Below are positions 44,454 to 52,696 of a DNA stretch of 64,000 nucleotides, in pieces. The notes beneath the pieces were generated by a model, which did not search any database, was not told the DNA's origin, and saw nothing but the letters and a program-made list of their open reading frames with translations. The stretch lies in NCBI RefSeq assembly GCF_008124865.1, contig NZ_VNHY01000001.1:1016205-1080204 (forward strand), given 5' to 3'. The translations under genes and the position numbers were made by a program. The stretch is from Fodinibius salinus. GTDB taxonomy: Bacteria; Bacteroidota; Rhodothermia; Balneolales; Balneolaceae. Numbering within the stretch: position 1 is the first letter of the stretch; every line of letters begins with the position of its first letter.

Positions 44454-45752
44454 ATGGGACGAGGACTTCTAATACTTGTATCAGGAATGATCGTTATTGT
44501 TGGCATTATTCAGAATTCCATCGATAACCGTATGCAATTTTTGCCCGAGCAAACGGCGGATTATCATCAAGAGATGGATGCCAAAAATATTGCCAACAGC
44601 TTGACGAACTATGGCGTTAACGAAATGAAAAAGAATTCCGACTGGAATAGTGGATTTTCATCCAGCGATTTTATGGGTGCTGAAGTTTCGCTAGAGGTTT
44701 TCGATTATAGTGATTACGCCTCCAACAATCCTGATATTCCTGATGACCATAACATCAAAGACTGGGATCAATACAAGGCACTGCTCGTAAGCAAAGTAAA
44801 GACCAACCGCACCGAGGCCGTAACTGAAGTAGCTGTAACAAGACCCTCATTTTCTAGATACTCTTACTTTACAGATACGGAAGCGAGTAATATTTATTTT
44901 TATGACGGTGACGTCCTTAATGGCCCCGTACATACCAATGGGACTTTTAATATTGCCGGTTCTCCCGAATTCAACGGTCCTGTCTCTAGCCCCAATGACT
45001 GGGAGGGGCACCCAAGTTATAAAAACGACCCACAGTTTAATGACGACACTAACTTCAATTCTGGGGAACGACCTATGCCCGACTCTGATGACCTAGATAA
45101 ACTACGAAGTAATGCTCAAAATGACGGGCTTAAATTTAATGAGGATATTTACGCTAACTTTAAAAAGAATGGAACCGTTGAGATATGGAAAAAAGACTAT
45201 TCGGGCAACTGGACGTCACCTACAAGCTACGACCTCAATAATTTTAATGGCGTTATTTCATCATCAAAAAAGATACATACCAAGGGCACTATCAAGGGAC
45301 AGGCTACCTTACATTCAGAAGAACAAGTCGAAATTATGGGAGATTTAAAATATGCACATGAACCTAAAAAGAATCCAAATTCTTCTGATGTCCTTGGCAT
45401 TGTAAGTGAAGGGGATGTTCAGGTTGATTACAACGCACATAAAGATTCCGGATCGAAAGACGTAGAAATTAATGCCACAATTATGGCTCTTGGTGAATCG
45501 TTTGAAGTTGAACATCACCAGTATGGTAACAACCGAGGTACTATAGAATTATATGGTGGTATTCAACAGAAGAAACGAGGACCTGTTGGAACCTTTGGTG
45601 GCGGAAAAATACAGTCGGGTTATAGCAAAGATTATTCGTACGATTCTCGTATGCAGAATATGCATCCTCCTTCTTATCCACGTGAAAGAACCTTTGCACG
45701 ACTTTACTGGAAAGAAAAGCCCGTCAAATTTTTGAATAAGGAAGACCACTAA
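44454..45752 (+). CDS. PilX-like protein with DUF4900-like domain, set A
   Basis: This 432-residue protein begins MGRGLLILVSGMIVIVGIIQ, an uncleaved-looking membrane helix, and continues with DAKNIANSLTNYGVNEMKKN, similar to PilX-type minor pilins. The large C-terminal part includes FYDGDVLNGPVHTNGTFNIA and GSPEFNGPVSSPNDW, a pattern resembling DUF4900 domains, and a stretch GVISSSKKIHTKGTIKGQAT that looks like a beta-solenoid of bactofilin-like type. It is longer than its paralogue at 47499. It would complete a pilin-like complex with the two preceding gene products. Confidence 0.62.
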   Translation: MGRGLLILVSGMIVIVGIIQNSIDNRMQFLPEQTADYHQEMDAKNIANSLTNYGVNEMKKNSDWNSGFSSSDFMGAEVSLEVFDYSDYASNNPDIPDDHNIKDWDQYKALLVSKVKTNRTEAVTEVAVTRPSFSRYSYFTDTEASNIYFYDGDVLNGPVHTNGTFNIAGSPEFNGPVSSPNDWEGHPSYKNDPQFNDDTNFNSGERPMPDSDDLDKLRSNAQNDGLKFNEDIYANFKKNGTVEIWKKDYSGNWTSPTSYDLNNFNGVISSSKKIHTKGTIKGQATLHSEEQVEIMGDLKYAHEPKKNPNSSDVLGIVSEGDVQVDYNAHKDSGSKDVEINATIMALGESFEVEHHQYGNNRGTIELYGGIQQKKRGPVGTFGGGKIQSGYSKDYSYDSRMQNMHPPSYPRERTFARLYWKEKPVKFLNKEDH

Positions 45753-45778
45753 TAGTATAGATTAATAACAATATTGTT

Positions 45779-46183
45779 ATGAAGACGATCTGTTTGTTCA
45801 AAACTATTTTTCTGTCATCACTTTTAGCCCTCGGAGCGGTAAGCAGTTCTTCTGCTCAATCCGAAATTACTTTTAAAGTAAATCTAACGCCACAACTTGA
45901 AGACAGCATTTATGTGCCGGGAAGGGATCGTATTTACGTAAAAGGGAATGTCTTTCCGCTTAAGGGTAATAAAAAAGTATATTTAAAAGATCCCGCCCCC
46001 GCTGACAGTATCTATGAGGCTACCGTTGATTTCCCATCTTCAGCCAATGGTGAGAAACTAAAGTATAATTACTTCATTTTTACGCCCCAAAAAAAGATGA
46101 AGGAAGATACTCCCAGATTCATTCGGCTAAAAAAAGGAGAACGAGAACTTGATGCCCTGTATTTCAACAGTTTTGCATGGTAG
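45779..46183 (+). CDS. Small secreted protein, CBM20/glycogen-binding-like fold
   Basis: This 134-residue protein has a signal peptide (LFKTIFLSSLLALGAVSSSSAQ) and one beta-sandwich with EITFKVNLTPQLEDSIYVPG, YVKGNVFPLKGNKKVYLKD and SIYEATVDFPSSANGEKLKY. The pattern resembles starch/glycogen-binding-like domains that occur in type IX secreted proteins. No catalytic motif is present. It lies between the two pilin-like sets, 26 bases after set A, so it may be co-transcribed and could be an associated lectin-like or assembly protein. Confidence 0.6.
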   Translation: MKTICLFKTIFLSSLLALGAVSSSSAQSEITFKVNLTPQLEDSIYVPGRDRIYVKGNVFPLKGNKKVYLKDPAPADSIYEATVDFPSSANGEKLKYNYFIFTPQKKMKEDTPRFIRLKKGERELDALYFNSFAW

Positions 46184-46308
46184 ATGCACCAATAAAATCC
46201 ATTTTTACATCTTTTATCGTTTGAATGGTGCTAAAAGTGAATAATCCTTGTGGAATACCAGCCAATTTTATATAAGTTACCTACAACTCCTGATTAAAGT
46301 GCAATGTT

Positions 46309-46869
46309 ATGATTGTAGGATATAGTGAAGTTTTACAAGTGATGGCCGCAATGGTCTTGTTTTCGTTGATTTTAATAACGTCAAACAAGATGATATTGCT
46401 TAACAGCAAAAAGGGAGTTGAAACAGAGTCTGAGCAAAAAGCAATTACACTTGCACAGAACCTCATTAATGAAGCACGGCTGTTACCCTTTGATGCAAAT
46501 ACAACCGGTGGCCCACTGCAATCATCAGAGATACCTGACGGCTTTTCCGCTACCGGACCGGGCTCAGGTGAAACAACCAGAGCTGATTTTAACGATTTTG
46601 ATGACTATCACACCTTTACCAATACGTTTGACTGGCAACTTCGTCCCCAGGGGCATCCCGATTTCGGTGAAAGCGTTTTTACGCTAAGCATTAAGGTATT
46701 ATATGTGCAAAGTCCCGATTTTAAGATGAGCGGGGGATCTGAAACGAACTACACCGAGTTTAAAAAGATGGTTGTAACAGTTACCAGTGATTATTTGACA
46801 GACAACAACGGAGATCCTATCAAAATTGAAATGCCTTACCTGCGCAGGTACTATAAAAGAGCATCTTAA
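46309..46869 (+). CDS. PilV-like minor pilin-type protein, set B
   Basis: This 186-residue paralogue of 43426-43839 shares a hydrophobic helix (VLQVMAAMVLFSLILITSNK), the LLNS turn and the A-I-T-L-A-Q-x-x-I-x-E-A-R helix, then a longer beta domain ending in FKKMVVTVTSDYLTD, as in PilV/GspI. A glycine sits at position 4 (MIVG|YSEVL), which is the closest any member comes to a prepilin site, but the conserved glutamate is displaced. It begins the second three-gene set after a 125-base gap. Confidence 0.65.
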   Translation: MIVGYSEVLQVMAAMVLFSLILITSNKMILLNSKKGVETESEQKAITLAQNLINEARLLPFDANTTGGPLQSSEIPDGFSATGPGSGETTRADFNDFDDYHTFTNTFDWQLRPQGHPDFGESVFTLSIKVLYVQSPDFKMSGGSETNYTEFKKMVVTVTSDYLTDNNGDPIKIEMPYLRRYYKRAS

Positions 46870-46880
46870 CCCTCTTAGCT

Positions 46881-47489
46881 ATGAATTTAGGACTCACAAC
46901 CAGTTTTATTATTGCAGGGCTCTTGCTGATAAGTATTCTGACCATGAATATAAATCTCTCACAGAGTTCTACAAAGCTAACAGTACGGCAAATCACCAAT
47001 CAGAAAACCAATACTGTGTCCAAAATCTTGCAAAAAGATATTGGCAATATTGGTTATTCGTCATCCGGCAGCATTTCAAGCTCTATTAAAGATGCCCAAA
47101 GCGACTACATCAAGTTCGAAACTGATATAGATAACAATGGTTCTGTAGAAACTATTGAATGGACATTTACCAGTACGGATGCAAGTAATACGCAAAATCC
47201 TGATGACAAAGTACTAATTCGCAGTGTTGATGGTAATCAAACAAAAATTAAGTCAGGCATTACTCGTTTTGAACTTACCTACTACGATAAAGATCGAAAT
47301 GAAATTAGTTACAGTGCTATTGCTTCTCTACTTGGCGGGGGACAAGCCGAACGCGATAAGATTCGATATATTGATGTTTCCTTAACAGTAGAAAGTACCG
47401 AAAAAGTAGGCGGAGCCAATAGCACTGATTCTGAATACATAAAAGTTTATTGGAACAATCAATTTTCACCACCTAATTTAAGACTATGA
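46881..47489 (+). CDS. PilW-like minor pilin-type protein, set B
   Basis: This 202-residue paralogue of 43861-44442 has the same opening (MNLGLTTSFIIAGLLLISIL), the helix ending KDIGNIGYSSSG, and a beta domain with ETIEWTFTSTD and NPDDKVLIRSVDGN. The D-I-x-x-I-G-[FY] and N-P-D-D-[KR]-V-L motifs are shared by both copies and match PilW/GspJ-type pseudopilins. It lies 11 bases after the PilV-like gene and 9 bases before the PilX-like gene. Confidence 0.65.
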   Translation: MNLGLTTSFIIAGLLLISILTMNINLSQSSTKLTVRQITNQKTNTVSKILQKDIGNIGYSSSGSISSSIKDAQSDYIKFETDIDNNGSVETIEWTFTSTDASNTQNPDDKVLIRSVDGNQTKIKSGITRFELTYYDKDRNEISYSAIASLLGGGQAERDKIRYIDVSLTVESTEKVGGANSTDSEYIKVYWNNQFSPPNLRL

Positions 47490-47498
47490 GGTACTATT

Positions 47499-48527
47499 AT
47501 GGGTAGAGCAATGCTTATTATCGTTACGGGATTACTCATTTCCCTGGGATATACTTTCTTGGGAATGTCGGATCAACGATCGCTATTGAATTCGCAGTCC
47601 ACAAACTCAGCAACCAAATCCATGGCCGAAAATGTAGCCTCAACGGGCATACAGTTTGCCCTTCATAAGTTTAGCGAAGATAGCACCTGGCCGGGAGAAG
47701 AGACCTTGACCTTTAACCTGGAAAATGGAACAGCTGAAGTGGATGCCGTTAAGAGTAGTAATAATGACACCCTGCGCATTACTTCTACCGGCAAAGTTGA
47801 CGGGGCCAGCACTGATCATACTATTGTTACCACATTTGATATCAGCAAAAACCAAAGTTTGATTCCCGACTACGAAGGAGCGGTAAGTAGTGTTGGTGGT
47901 GATATTTCATTTCCCAATGGCAATCACAAAATTCACTTTAATGGGAATGACGCATCTGGTCAATGCAAAGATAAACCGGGGCTTACTGTTCATGACCCGG
48001 ATATGATAGATGATTATGACCAAGGAGATTTAGAAAATATCCAAGGAGATCCTAAGATATCTCATGACAAAAATATTAAAAATAGTGACATTATGGATCT
48101 CATTGAATTGCTAGCTCCAGAAGCAACGACTGTAAGTAACAAAAAAGACTTGGCAAATAGCGACACCGATAATCCTGGGATATACACGATTGAGAATCGC
48201 GTTAACCTTTCTAATACAACCGGGGCAGGTATTTTAATTGTGAGAAATAATGCAGAGATTCAAATTGATGGTGATCTCAAAACTGCCGGTCAGTTTGATT
48301 TTAAAGGATTAGTCATATTTGAAAATGAAACTGAATTTAAAGCAACGGGTAATGCCAACATTGAAGGAACTATTTTAAGTGCTTCTGACATTGGATCCAA
48401 CCTACAGTTCAGCGGCAATGGAAATTTCAATGCCCAATATAATTGTGATGCCAAAAAATATGCTGATCAAATTGTCGATGAAAAATTAGACACCCGAATG
48501 TTTACACGACTAAGTACTTATCAATAG
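47499..48527 (+). CDS. PilX-like protein with bactofilin-like C-terminal strands, set B
   Basis: This 342-residue protein begins MGRAMLIIVTGLLISLGYTF and has the helix TKSMAENVASTGIQFALHKF, the PilX-like N-terminal pattern. The C-terminal half contains ISFPNGNHKIHFNGNDASG and a solenoid-like run (GILIVRNNAEIQIDGDLKTA, LVIFENETEFKATGNANIEG). Such strands resemble the domain fused to PilX-type proteins in some FCB and delta-proteobacterial genomes. It is the last gene of the second set and is followed by a strong terminator at 48566-48596. Confidence 0.62.
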   Translation: MGRAMLIIVTGLLISLGYTFLGMSDQRSLLNSQSTNSATKSMAENVASTGIQFALHKFSEDSTWPGEETLTFNLENGTAEVDAVKSSNNDTLRITSTGKVDGASTDHTIVTTFDISKNQSLIPDYEGAVSSVGGDISFPNGNHKIHFNGNDASGQCKDKPGLTVHDPDMIDDYDQGDLENIQGDPKISHDKNIKNSDIMDLIELLAPEATTVSNKKDLANSDTDNPGIYTIENRVNLSNTTGAGILIVRNNAEIQIDGDLKTAGQFDFKGLVIFENETEFKATGNANIEGTILSASDIGSNLQFSGNGNFNAQYNCDAKKYADQIVDEKLDTRMFTRLSTYQ

Positions 48528-48565
48528 TTTTTATAAATTTTTCTTATTTACTTTAAAATTTGCTA

Positions 48566-48596
48566 ATGCGGGGGATTCTCTCCTCCGCATTTTTTA
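48566..48596 (+). terminator. Rho-independent terminator after the second pilin-like set
   Basis: ATGCGGGGG (48566-48574) pairs with CCTCCGCAT (48582-48590) in nine pairs, one of them G-U, and a TTTTTT run follows. It separates the pilin-like sets from the subunit genes of the chaperone-usher-like locus. Confidence 0.9.
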
Positions 48597-48627
48597 TGTT
48601 AGATAGTTAGCTTAAAAAACATAAAGT

Positions 48628-48708
48628 ATGTCCGGCTGTATTATTCGGAATTTTGATTCATCAACGGGCATTAAACAGGTTCAGCTGAGTACGGGAGACA
48701 ATCAATGA
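48628..48708 (+). CDS. Possible 26-residue leader ORF coupled to the first subunit gene
   Basis: An ATG at 48628 opens a frame encoding 26 residues (starting MSGCIIRNFDSSTGIKQVQL) whose TGA overlaps the ATG of the next gene at 48705 as ATGA. The exact coupling and the position directly upstream of an exported subunit suggest a translated leader peptide. No family is recognised, and chance cannot be excluded. Confidence 0.35.
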   Translation: MSGCIIRNFDSSTGIKQVQLSTGDNQ

Positions 48709-49214
48709 AGAACATTACAATCATTTTAGGTTTTTTATATCTATGCTGTGGATTGGGATTCTCTACAGTAACTGCTCAAAATGCTGACTCTCAATTTTCT
48801 ATCAACGTGTCAGCAGATATTGTCAGTTCCGTAGAAATTATTACTATCCGTCCGATGAATCTTTCTGATGCAAAGCCTCAAAATAACCAGATCCACATTG
48901 ACCCAAAGAGTAGCCGAAGGGCCGGTAAAATGGTTGCCGTAGGTAATCCAAATGATAAAATACGCATTAGCTTTCTGGAAAATCGACAACTAACTCAACA
49001 AAGTGGATCCCAAACAGTGGGCTTTCAATACAGGGTGACTGGCAATACCAGAGACGACCAAGCCACGGCAGAGAAATTAAACGCTGAAAATCGTGACTTC
49101 CGACTTAATGACGAGGGACGATTCTATCTTTGGATAGGCGGGCAGGTTGATGTTTCAACAGCTCCGCCAGGTAACTACCGAGGTGACTTTACCCTGGAAA
49201 TTGAATATCTATGA
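48705..49214 (+). CDS. Chaperone-usher-like pilus subunit 1 (DUF4402-like)
   Basis: This 169-residue protein has a signal peptide to about AQN (residue 25) and a single Ig-like beta domain. The C-terminal stretch FYLWIGGQVDVSTAPPGNYR is followed by DFTLEIEYL. This end pattern (G-G-x-x-x-V...G-x-Y-x-G-x-[FL]-T-[LV]-x-[IV]-x-Y) matches DUF4402 subunits, and the penultimate tyrosine is the chaperone-recognition residue of classical chaperone-usher subunits. It begins the subunit group and is followed by two more subunit genes with short gaps or overlaps. Confidence 0.72.
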   Translation: MKNITIILGFLYLCCGLGFSTVTAQNADSQFSINVSADIVSSVEIITIRPMNLSDAKPQNNQIHIDPKSSRRAGKMVAVGNPNDKIRISFLENRQLTQQSGSQTVGFQYRVTGNTRDDQATAEKLNAENRDFRLNDEGRFYLWIGGQVDVSTAPPGNYRGDFTLEIEYL

Positions 49215-49248
49215 CATAAATAATAGAAATAAACTCCATAGCAATTTA

Positions 49249-49854
49249 ATGCTCCGTTCAGTTTTTATAACGCTTATTATTGCCATCACTTGCCATTCGA
49301 TTAGCTACGGACAAGAAATCGACTTTGGCGATTATGGCAACTATAACCTGTCGGTAGGTGTATTAAATACCAACACCCTCTATTTTGGTCAGCTTGTAAG
49401 CGGTAGCGGAACTAGTTCTACGATCCCTATTTCCAGTGCCAGTATTATTTATATAACCGGTGTAGAGTATATTGATGTTATTGTAGATGTAACAACTTCG
49501 GGGCAAGGGAATTTACTGTTAAACGGAAATCCTGCGCATATTGGTGATTCCCAGAAATCACTCCCATTTAACCTGCAGGCTGCATATGCTAATAACAAGG
49601 ATACGCCGAACATCGGGCAGGCTAAATTTATTACTTCCATAACGGCTAATAACTCATTTACGAAACAGTTTCCTATCTTAGAACGACAAAACCGGCCGCC
49701 GGGACCTCCACCCACGCCGCCTACTAATGCCTTTGATCAATCCAAAGTAGAAGATACGGCATATCTATATTTATATGGATCTATCCCCAATGTGGGTAAT
49801 GTAGATGCTGGAAGTTATTCCAGCCAAATTACAATTACTATAAATTATGATTAA
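49249..49854 (+). CDS. Chaperone-usher-like pilus subunit 2
   Basis: The ATG at 49249 was chosen because MLRSVFITLIIAITCHSISY is a clean signal peptide; a longer frame from 49147 would overlap the previous gene by 68 bases and would bury the signal. The 201-residue product has one beta domain with LYFGQLVSGSGTSSTIPISS, a Pro-rich loop (NRPPGPPPTPPTNAF) and a C-terminal SYSSQITITINYD with penultimate tyrosine. LYLYGSIPNVGNVDAGSY resembles the subunit next door. The protein is a putative pilin or adaptor. The Pro-rich loop is unusual. Confidence 0.68.
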   Translation: MLRSVFITLIIAITCHSISYGQEIDFGDYGNYNLSVGVLNTNTLYFGQLVSGSGTSSTIPISSASIIYITGVEYIDVIVDVTTSGQGNLLLNGNPAHIGDSQKSLPFNLQAAYANNKDTPNIGQAKFITSITANNSFTKQFPILERQNRPPGPPPTPPTNAFDQSKVEDTAYLYLYGSIPNVGNVDAGSYSSQITITINYD

Positions 49855-50380
49855 GGGGCATCATAAGTACAAAAAAGCGATCAGGATTGGACTTTTATTA
49901 GTGTCGTTTCTACTGATATCAACTACGGCCAAAGCACAATTTCTTGACCTAAACCTCCAGATAGACTCAAAAATAGCAACAACGATTTATCGGCCGCTGC
50001 GATTTGAGTCCCTGCCTACTGACAATAAACAATACAATATTGAGTTAGGCGGCCTATCCATGGGAATACTTAGTATAAGAGCACTTGAACAACAAGCAAT
50101 TCTTGTGGGTGTCAACCTCCCCTCACAACTCGAAAATACTAATCCTTCAGTAAACAAGAATATGCCAACAAAGCTGGCTGTCCGATACGGCTATAACATT
50201 TCGGATGCCTTGCATTCATCTCCTCTAAGTCGAAAGCAAGAAAGTATTCAAATAAAGAAGGATTCTAATTCTACTCCCTGGAATACCGTATATCTTTTTA
50301 TATATGGATCCTTGACAACCTCAAACATTCCTGAAGGTCGTTACCAAAATGATTTGACTATAGAAATAACATACCTATAA
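49847..50380 (+). CDS. Chaperone-usher-like pilus subunit 3
   Basis: This 177-residue protein has a signal peptide (IGLLLVSFLLISTTAKAQ) and a beta domain that includes DLNLQIDSKIATTIYRPLRF and ends in a VYLFIYGSLTTSNIPEGRYQ segment followed by NDLTIEITYL. The [LF]YGS...G-x-Y end pattern is shared with subunit 2. Its start overlaps subunit 2 by 8 bases. It is followed by an 822-base non-coding stretch, so the major-like subunit at 51203 is transcribed separately. Confidence 0.68.
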   Translation: MIKGHHKYKKAIRIGLLLVSFLLISTTAKAQFLDLNLQIDSKIATTIYRPLRFESLPTDNKQYNIELGGLSMGILSIRALEQQAILVGVNLPSQLENTNPSVNKNMPTKLAVRYGYNISDALHSSPLSRKQESIQIKKDSNSTPWNTVYLFIYGSLTTSNIPEGRYQNDLTIEITYL

Positions 50381-51202
50381 AAAAGCTTTACAATGTAGGA
50401 TTGAATTATCGACTACCCTCCGCTTGCCCCCTACTCCACTTCGGCACTATTTGGACCTATAAGTTAAAATAGTTGCCGGTAAAAAAGTTCACCAGTACAA
50501 TTCCTTAGCCGTTAATAGGCAAAAAATCTTTATCCAACAATATTCAAGTTACCTCCCTTCTTTACTTGTGAGAGGATTTTGCAAAACTTTCTTGTGGCTC
50601 ATTATCTCTCACCTGTAGAAACAGACAAAGCCTTCTGCTATAAATATTTATTGTTGTAGTTGAAAGATTCAAGATGAGAAAAATAATACCCTGATTCCTT
50701 ATTTAGGTCTCTTTGCAAAACCACACAATGTGAAACTTGTCATTGCAAGCCCCACAATATTGGACGTAGCGATCCCCCAATATTGTGTAGTATGAATTGC
50801 ACTATTTCCAACTTCAAGAGGAAGTTATCTCACTAAAAATAAAAGTTGATAAAATATAGAAGTATCGGATTTACAATATTCTAAAACATTAAAAATTTAT
50901 AATTTTGGGAAACGCCCTTCCTGCTATATTTTTTTCTCTGAAAAATTGCTCTGTTGGCAAACTACCTACTGTTGTAGGTCATAAATATAAGTGAAGGACT
51001 CTTGATGTTCTTTCTATTAAAAAGGGTATTTAACAAGCCTTTACACAGGTTAGAACTCTCTTAATTTCCCGCTTTAAATTCGTAAGAGCAGGAATTTTCC
51101 TTAATTTGACTCAGCAGCGATTTAGGTTTCAGTATTTAGGTGACTATAAAAACGGAAGTAACTAACGAAGTGACTAGCTCTTTAATAAAACAATAGACTA
51201 CT
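50381..51202. other. Intergenic region upstream of the DUF4402 subunit gene, no gene seen
   Basis: I saw no coding frame in these 822 bases. It holds a TTTGCAAAACC/TGTCATTGCAAGC/GCGATCCC repeat of the family also seen near 42940, a hairpin at 50753-50787, and AT-rich sequence before the subunit gene. I looked for a c-di-GMP riboswitch around 50940-50990 and did not find the conserved core. A promoter for 51203 must lie here but I could not fix it. Confidence 0.5.
50753..50787. repeat. Hairpin within dispersed repeat
   Basis: CACAATATTGG (50753-50763) and its exact complement CCAATATTGTG (50777-50787) enclose GATCCC-type repeat sequence. There is no T-run, so it is not a terminator. Confidence 0.7.
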
Positions 51203-51733
51203 ATGAAAAAGACAATATCTTTATTATCAATTATGGTATTTGTTCTGGTTTTAACCGGAACGAGTATTGCCCAAGTTACTGTAGATGCTTCTACAGACAT
51301 TGTTCAGGATTTAACACTCACTAATAACAGTGATTTAAGTTTTGGACAAATCAGTAACTCACAAACAGCAGATGCTATCCTGGACCCACAAGGTAATACC
51401 ACAGCTAATGTAGGTGGTACAACTTCGCTTGGTGAAGTACAAATTACAGCGGCCCCAAGCTCTAGTATCGTTATCTCATTTTCTAGTCTAAATAACTTAG
51501 ATGACGGTAATAGTAATACGATTGGCTTTACTGCGGATTACAGTGGTAATACAACCAATAATGCCGGCGGATCTACCGATCTCAATACCGGTTCCAGCAA
51601 TACTGTTACTACTCACGGAACTTCTGGTGAATATTTTATTTATTATGGCGGTACGCTGGCCGGCGGAGATATTGACGGGACTCCAACCGGCACTTATGAC
51701 GGAACTATTACAACAACGGTTAACTATGAGTGA
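51203..51733 (+). CDS. DUF4402 pilus subunit, likely the major subunit
   Basis: This 176-residue protein has a signal peptide (LLSIMVFVLVLTGTSIAQ) and the complete DUF4402 pattern: DASTDIVQDLTLTNNSDLSF, FGQISNSQTADAILDPQGNT, GEVQITAAPSSSIVISF and a C-terminal EYFIYYGGTLAGGDIDGTPT followed by GTYDGTITTTVNYE. It ends with penultimate tyrosine. The residues are mostly Thr, Ser, Asn and Gly, as in fibre subunits. It stands alone, with a long upstream region and its own terminator, which fits a strongly expressed major pilin. The chaperone and usher genes follow directly. Confidence 0.82.
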   Translation: MKKTISLLSIMVFVLVLTGTSIAQVTVDASTDIVQDLTLTNNSDLSFGQISNSQTADAILDPQGNTTANVGGTTSLGEVQITAAPSSSIVISFSSLNNLDDGNSNTIGFTADYSGNTTNNAGGSTDLNTGSSNTVTTHGTSGEYFIYYGGTLAGGDIDGTPTGTYDGTITTTVNYE

Positions 51734-51754
51734 GTTTTAACTTTGGTTTTAGGG

Positions 51755-51788
51755 AAAGCTTCAGGCTATAATAAGTCTGGAGCTTTTT
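51755..51788 (+). terminator. Rho-independent terminator after the major subunit
   Basis: AAAGCTTCAGGC (51755-51766) pairs with GTCTGGAGCTTT (51775-51786) in 12 pairs, two of them G-U. A run of T residues follows. It would limit read-through from the subunit gene into the chaperone and usher genes. Confidence 0.87.
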
Positions 51789-51847
51789 CTTTAGCACTAA
51801 TCGGGCTATATTATGGCTTTATTCGAAGTTAATCAATCGTACACCCT

Positions 51848-52696
51848 ATGACTTCCAATATCTCGTCTCCGAAAAAAATTACACTACTGTTATCGTTTTT
51901 TTTATTGGCAATAACGAATCATGTGGCAGCGCAGATAAGTATTGCTCCCACGGCGTTATTTTTTGACCAGCAAAATCGATTTAGTTCCCTGACAGTCAGC
52001 AACGGAGGTCAACAAGCACAGGAAATATCAGTCAGTACGATGTTTGGCTATACCACTTCAAAAGACGGTGAAATTGTCATTGCTAATGATTCTGCAATGG
52101 CAAAGAAAAAATCAATAGCCGACTGGATAAAAGTATTTCCCAAAAATTTTACCCTTCAACCGCAACAGCAACAAACGGTGCGGTTCGTCGTACGTCCTCC
52201 AAATAATGTATCAGCCGGCGGATATTGGTCACGGGTACAAGTAAAGTCAAATCCCGTGTCTCCTCCGATTGAATCGGTTGAGGAGGGCGAAGTTGGTGCT
52301 CAAGTAAATATTGTAGTAAAGCAAGTATTAACGGCTCATTTTCGAGCAAGAGAGGCATCAACCGGAATTACACTGAATTCCGTTAATTTTTCTCAGGATG
52401 ACAGCTCGAATACCGGTAAATTTGCGGTAAGTATGGAACAAACAGGCAATGCACCTTTTGTCGGGTCCATGACTCTTTCAGTCAAAAATTCTGACGGACA
52501 AAAAGTATATCAGACCGCAACTACCAATTCTGTTTATACCACTTTAACCCGCACTTTTACAATGGATTTATCTGATATCCCTCCCGGTAACTATACGCTT
52601 TCTGGAACCATTAGATCTGAACGAAGAGACATTAACCAAAATAAATTATTGCAAATAGAACCAGTCTCTTTTCAAAAACAGTTTACAGTTAAGTGA
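51848..52696 (+). CDS. PapD-like periplasmic chaperone
   Basis: This 282-residue protein has a signal peptide to about VAAQ (29) and an N-terminal Ig domain with ISIAPTALFFDQQNRFSSLT, VSNGG, VFPKNFTLQPQQQQTVRFVV and GGYWSRVQV, a PapD-like pattern (edge strand, F-x-L-x-P-x-x-x-x-x-V-R). A second beta domain follows, ending PPGNYTLSGTIRSER. It is longer than proteobacterial chaperones (about 230). It would hold subunits in the periplasm by donor-strand complementation. It is coupled to the usher gene by a GTGA overlap. Confidence 0.83.
   Translation: MTSNISSPKKITLLLSFFLLAITNHVAAQISIAPTALFFDQQNRFSSLTVSNGGQQAQEISVSTMFGYTTSKDGEIVIANDSAMAKKKSIADWIKVFPKNFTLQPQQQQTVRFVVRPPNNVSAGGYWSRVQVKSNPVSPPIESVEEGEVGAQVNIVVKQVLTAHFRAREASTGITLNSVNFSQDDSSNTGKFAVSMEQTGNAPFVGSMTLSVKNSDGQKVYQTATTNSVYTTLTRTFTMDLSDIPPGNYTLSGTIRSERRDINQNKLLQIEPVSFQKQFTVK

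Noticed and set aside
50940..50990. Possible c-di-GMP-I riboswitch upstream of the DUF4402 gene (GGCAAACTA word)
   Set aside because: The conserved GACGCAAAGC part is absent and the helices do not close.
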